Of a stretch of 32,355 nt of DNA, positions 30,981 to 32,355 are shown piece after piece. Within the stretch, counting starts at the first letter, position 1, and each line of letters begins with the position of its first letter. The notes beneath the pieces were generated by a model. The model saw only the letters and a program-made list of their open reading frames with translations. It was not told the DNA's origin and ran no database searches. The DNA is from Blastococcus sp. (GTDB lineage Bacteria > Actinomycetota > Actinomycetes > Mycobacteriales > Geodermatophilaceae): positions 1 through 32,355 of the forward strand of contig JAODNN010000033.1 of NCBI GenBank assembly GCA_025465355.1. Reading direction: 5' to 3'. The translations under genes and the position numbers were made by a program.

Positions 30981-32355
30981 GCGACCATCTTCTCGCCGGC
31001 TACCCCGCGGGCACGGCCGACGAGGCGGTCGGCGACGGGGGCCGGCTGCGGGACGGGTACGCCGTCCTCGACGCGGCGCTGGGCCGGCTGGGGACGGCCG
31101 GCCTGCTCGCGGCCTCGGCGGCGTTGGCCGCCGAGCACCGGGCGCGGGGCGTGGCCGTCGGGACGTGGTCGGACGGCCGCCAGGAGCTGCACCTGCTGCA
31201 CCTGGACCCGGTGCCCCGGGTGGTCACCGCCGCGGCGTGGGCGGGGCTGGCGGCCGGTGTGGAGCAGCGGCACCGGGCGCTCAACGCCTTCCTCGCCGAC
31301 GCCTACCGCGCGGCCGGCCGCCGGCGGGGCGACCCCGACCGCTGGTCGGAGATCGTCCAGGCGGGGGTGCTCCCCGAGTGGGCGGTGACGCACAGCCCCG
31401 GCCGGGACCCGCAGGCGGTCGGGCTGGCGTGGCCGGGACAGCCGCGGGCCACGCTGGCCGGCACCGACGTCCTCCGGACCGCCGCGGGGGACTGGCTGGT
31501 GGTCAAGGACAACCTGCGGGTGCCGTCGGGCGTCGGCTACGCCCTGGCCAACCGGGACAGCGCGCGCACCGTGATGCCCGAGCTGTTCGCCGCTGGGGCG
31601 GGGCCGGTCGACCCGGCGGAGGCCGTTCCGCAGCTGCGCGCCGGCCTGCAGGCCGCGGCCCCGCCGGCGATCTCCGGGCCCGCGCGGATCGCCGTCCTCA
31701 GCGCCGGGGACGGGGACGGCGACCTCTTCGAGCACCGGCTGCTCGCCGGCGCCCTCGACGCGCCGCTGGTCCGCCCGTCCGACGTCTGGCCACGGCCGGA
31801 CGGTGGGATCGAGGTGACCGTCGACGGCGTCCGGCAGCCGGTGGACGTGCTGCACCGCCGCTTCGACGACGCCGCGATCGGCGCGTACCGCACACCGATC
31901 GGCCAGCCGCTGGACGTGCTGCTGACGGAGGCGGTGCGTGCGGGCCGGCTGGGCCTGGCGAACGTGCCCGGCAACGGCGTGGCCGACGACGCCGCCACGT
32001 ACGCGTGGGTGCCCGCGATGATCCGGTTCTACCTGGGCGAGGAGCCGCTGCTCCCCTCGGTGCACACCTGGGTGCTGGCCGACCCGGCGCAGTGGTCGGA
32101 GGTTCGCGACCGGCTGCACGAGCTGGTCCTCATGCCGGTGGCCGGTTACGGCGGCGGGCGAGTGGTGTCCGGCCCGTCGTGCTCGGCCGCCGAGCTCGCG
32201 GAGCTGCAGGCCGAGGTGGCCGCCGCGCCGCACCGCTTCGTCGCCCAGGAGCCGGTGGAGAGCTCGACGGTGCCCACGCTGATCGGGCGCCTGCTGCGGC
32301 CCCGGCACGTGGACCTGCGGGTCTTCTCCGTAGCCGGACCGACCACCCGGGCGCT
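30977..32355 (+). CDS. Circularly permuted type-2 ATP-grasp protein, 3' partial
   Basis: The frame is open from GTG 30977 (overlapping the peptidase stop) to the window end, giving 459 codons. Family landmarks of COG2308 are in order: VVKDNLRVPSGVGYALANR near residues 175-195, DVLHRRFDD, ANVPGNGVADDAATYAWVP, FYLGEEPLLPSV, then the ATP-grasp core with PVAGYGGGRVVSGP, FVAQEPVESSTVP and HVDLRVFSV. These proteins are predicted to form amide bonds using ATP, often with an alpha-E domain protein and a transglutaminase-like protease in a proposed peptide-modification system. The reaction is not established. Coupling to an S9 peptidase is notable. Confidence 0.9.
   Translation, partial: MSDHLLAGYPAGTADEAVGDGGRLRDGYAVLDAALGRLGTAGLLAASAALAAEHRARGVAVGTWSDGRQELHLLHLDPVPRVVTAAAWAGLAAGVEQRHRALNAFLADAYRAAGRRRGDPDRWSEIVQAGVLPEWAVTHSPGRDPQAVGLAWPGQPRATLAGTDVLRTAAGDWLVVKDNLRVPSGVGYALANRDSARTVMPELFAAGAGPVDPAEAVPQLRAGLQAAAPPAISGPARIAVLSAGDGDGDLFEHRLLAGALDAPLVRPSDVWPRPDGGIEVTVDGVRQPVDVLHRRFDDAAIGAYRTPIGQPLDVLLTEAVRAGRLGLANVPGNGVADDAATYAWVPAMIRFYLGEEPLLPSVHTWVLADPAQWSEVRDRLHELVLMPVAGYGGGRVVSGPSCSAAELAELQAEVAAAPHRFVAQEPVESSTVPTLIGRLLRPRHVDLRVFSVAGPTTRA

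Noticed and set aside
1-32355. CRISPR array, tRNA/rRNA, prophage or insertion sequence
   Set aside because: No spaced short repeats, cloverleaf-like segments, transposase or integrase motifs, or terminal inverted repeats were seen; composition is uniform.

Overview
The window is very GC-rich, densely packed chromosomal DNA from an actinobacterium. GTG starts, 4-base stop/start overlaps, a DUF222/HNH endonuclease, an XPB-type helicase, a DUF3027/DUF2530 pair and SepH all point to Actinomycetia. The style resembles Geodermatophilaceae (Blastococcus/Geodermatophilus type), but that placement is inference. I find 33 protein genes, two of them cut by the window edges. I see no rRNA, tRNA, CRISPR array, prophage or insertion sequence. 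No gene-free stretch exceeds about 200 bases; the longest is 28929-29129, between sepH and the S9 peptidase gene.

Layout. 1-6764: tail of a DUF222/HNH protein, then on the minus strand an XPB helicase, a cyclopropane-fatty-acid-synthase-like methyltransferase and a large helicase-associated protein that shares a domain with XPB. 6895-8768: a 73-residue protein coupled to an acyl-CoA ligase. 8770-10533 (minus): two DUF202 membrane proteins, an endonuclease/exonuclease/phosphatase-fold protein and a small membrane protein in an overlapping operon. 10679-14001: cold-shock protein, DUF2771 lipoprotein coupled to an MFS protein, DUF3027 and DUF2530. 14082-18359: purine permease, MarR plus MFS, a small membrane protein, and an RNA 2',3'-cyclic phosphodiesterase. 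18363-22326: aldo/keto reductase, thioesterase, and an ABC-2 exporter operon ending in its TetR regulator. 22414-24254: TrmH-type methyltransferase, a stress protein and a LapA-like protein. 24276-27883: a heterodimeric ABC exporter. 27993-28928: SepH. 29130-end: an S9 peptidase overlapping a circularly permuted ATP-grasp protein.

From memory of Mycobacterium tuberculosis, the XPB, helicase-associated, CspB, DUF2771, MFS, DUF3027, DUF2530, MarR, TrmH and SepH genes occur there in the same order (about Rv0861c to Rv0883c). The window therefore reads as an old actinobacterial backbone with lineage-specific cargo between the anchors: transporters, ABC/TetR, AKR, thioesterase and the ABC pair.

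The most unusual observations concern gene expression. Two genes (RNA phosphodiesterase and TetR) appear to start at CTG inside CTGA stop/start overlaps. Several genes have a TAnnnT hexamer 6-7 bases before the start codon, as expected for leaderless mRNAs. The ABC/TetR operon has a good promoter (TTGACG, 18 bp, TAGCGT) overlapped by a tandem 16-bp operator-like repeat.
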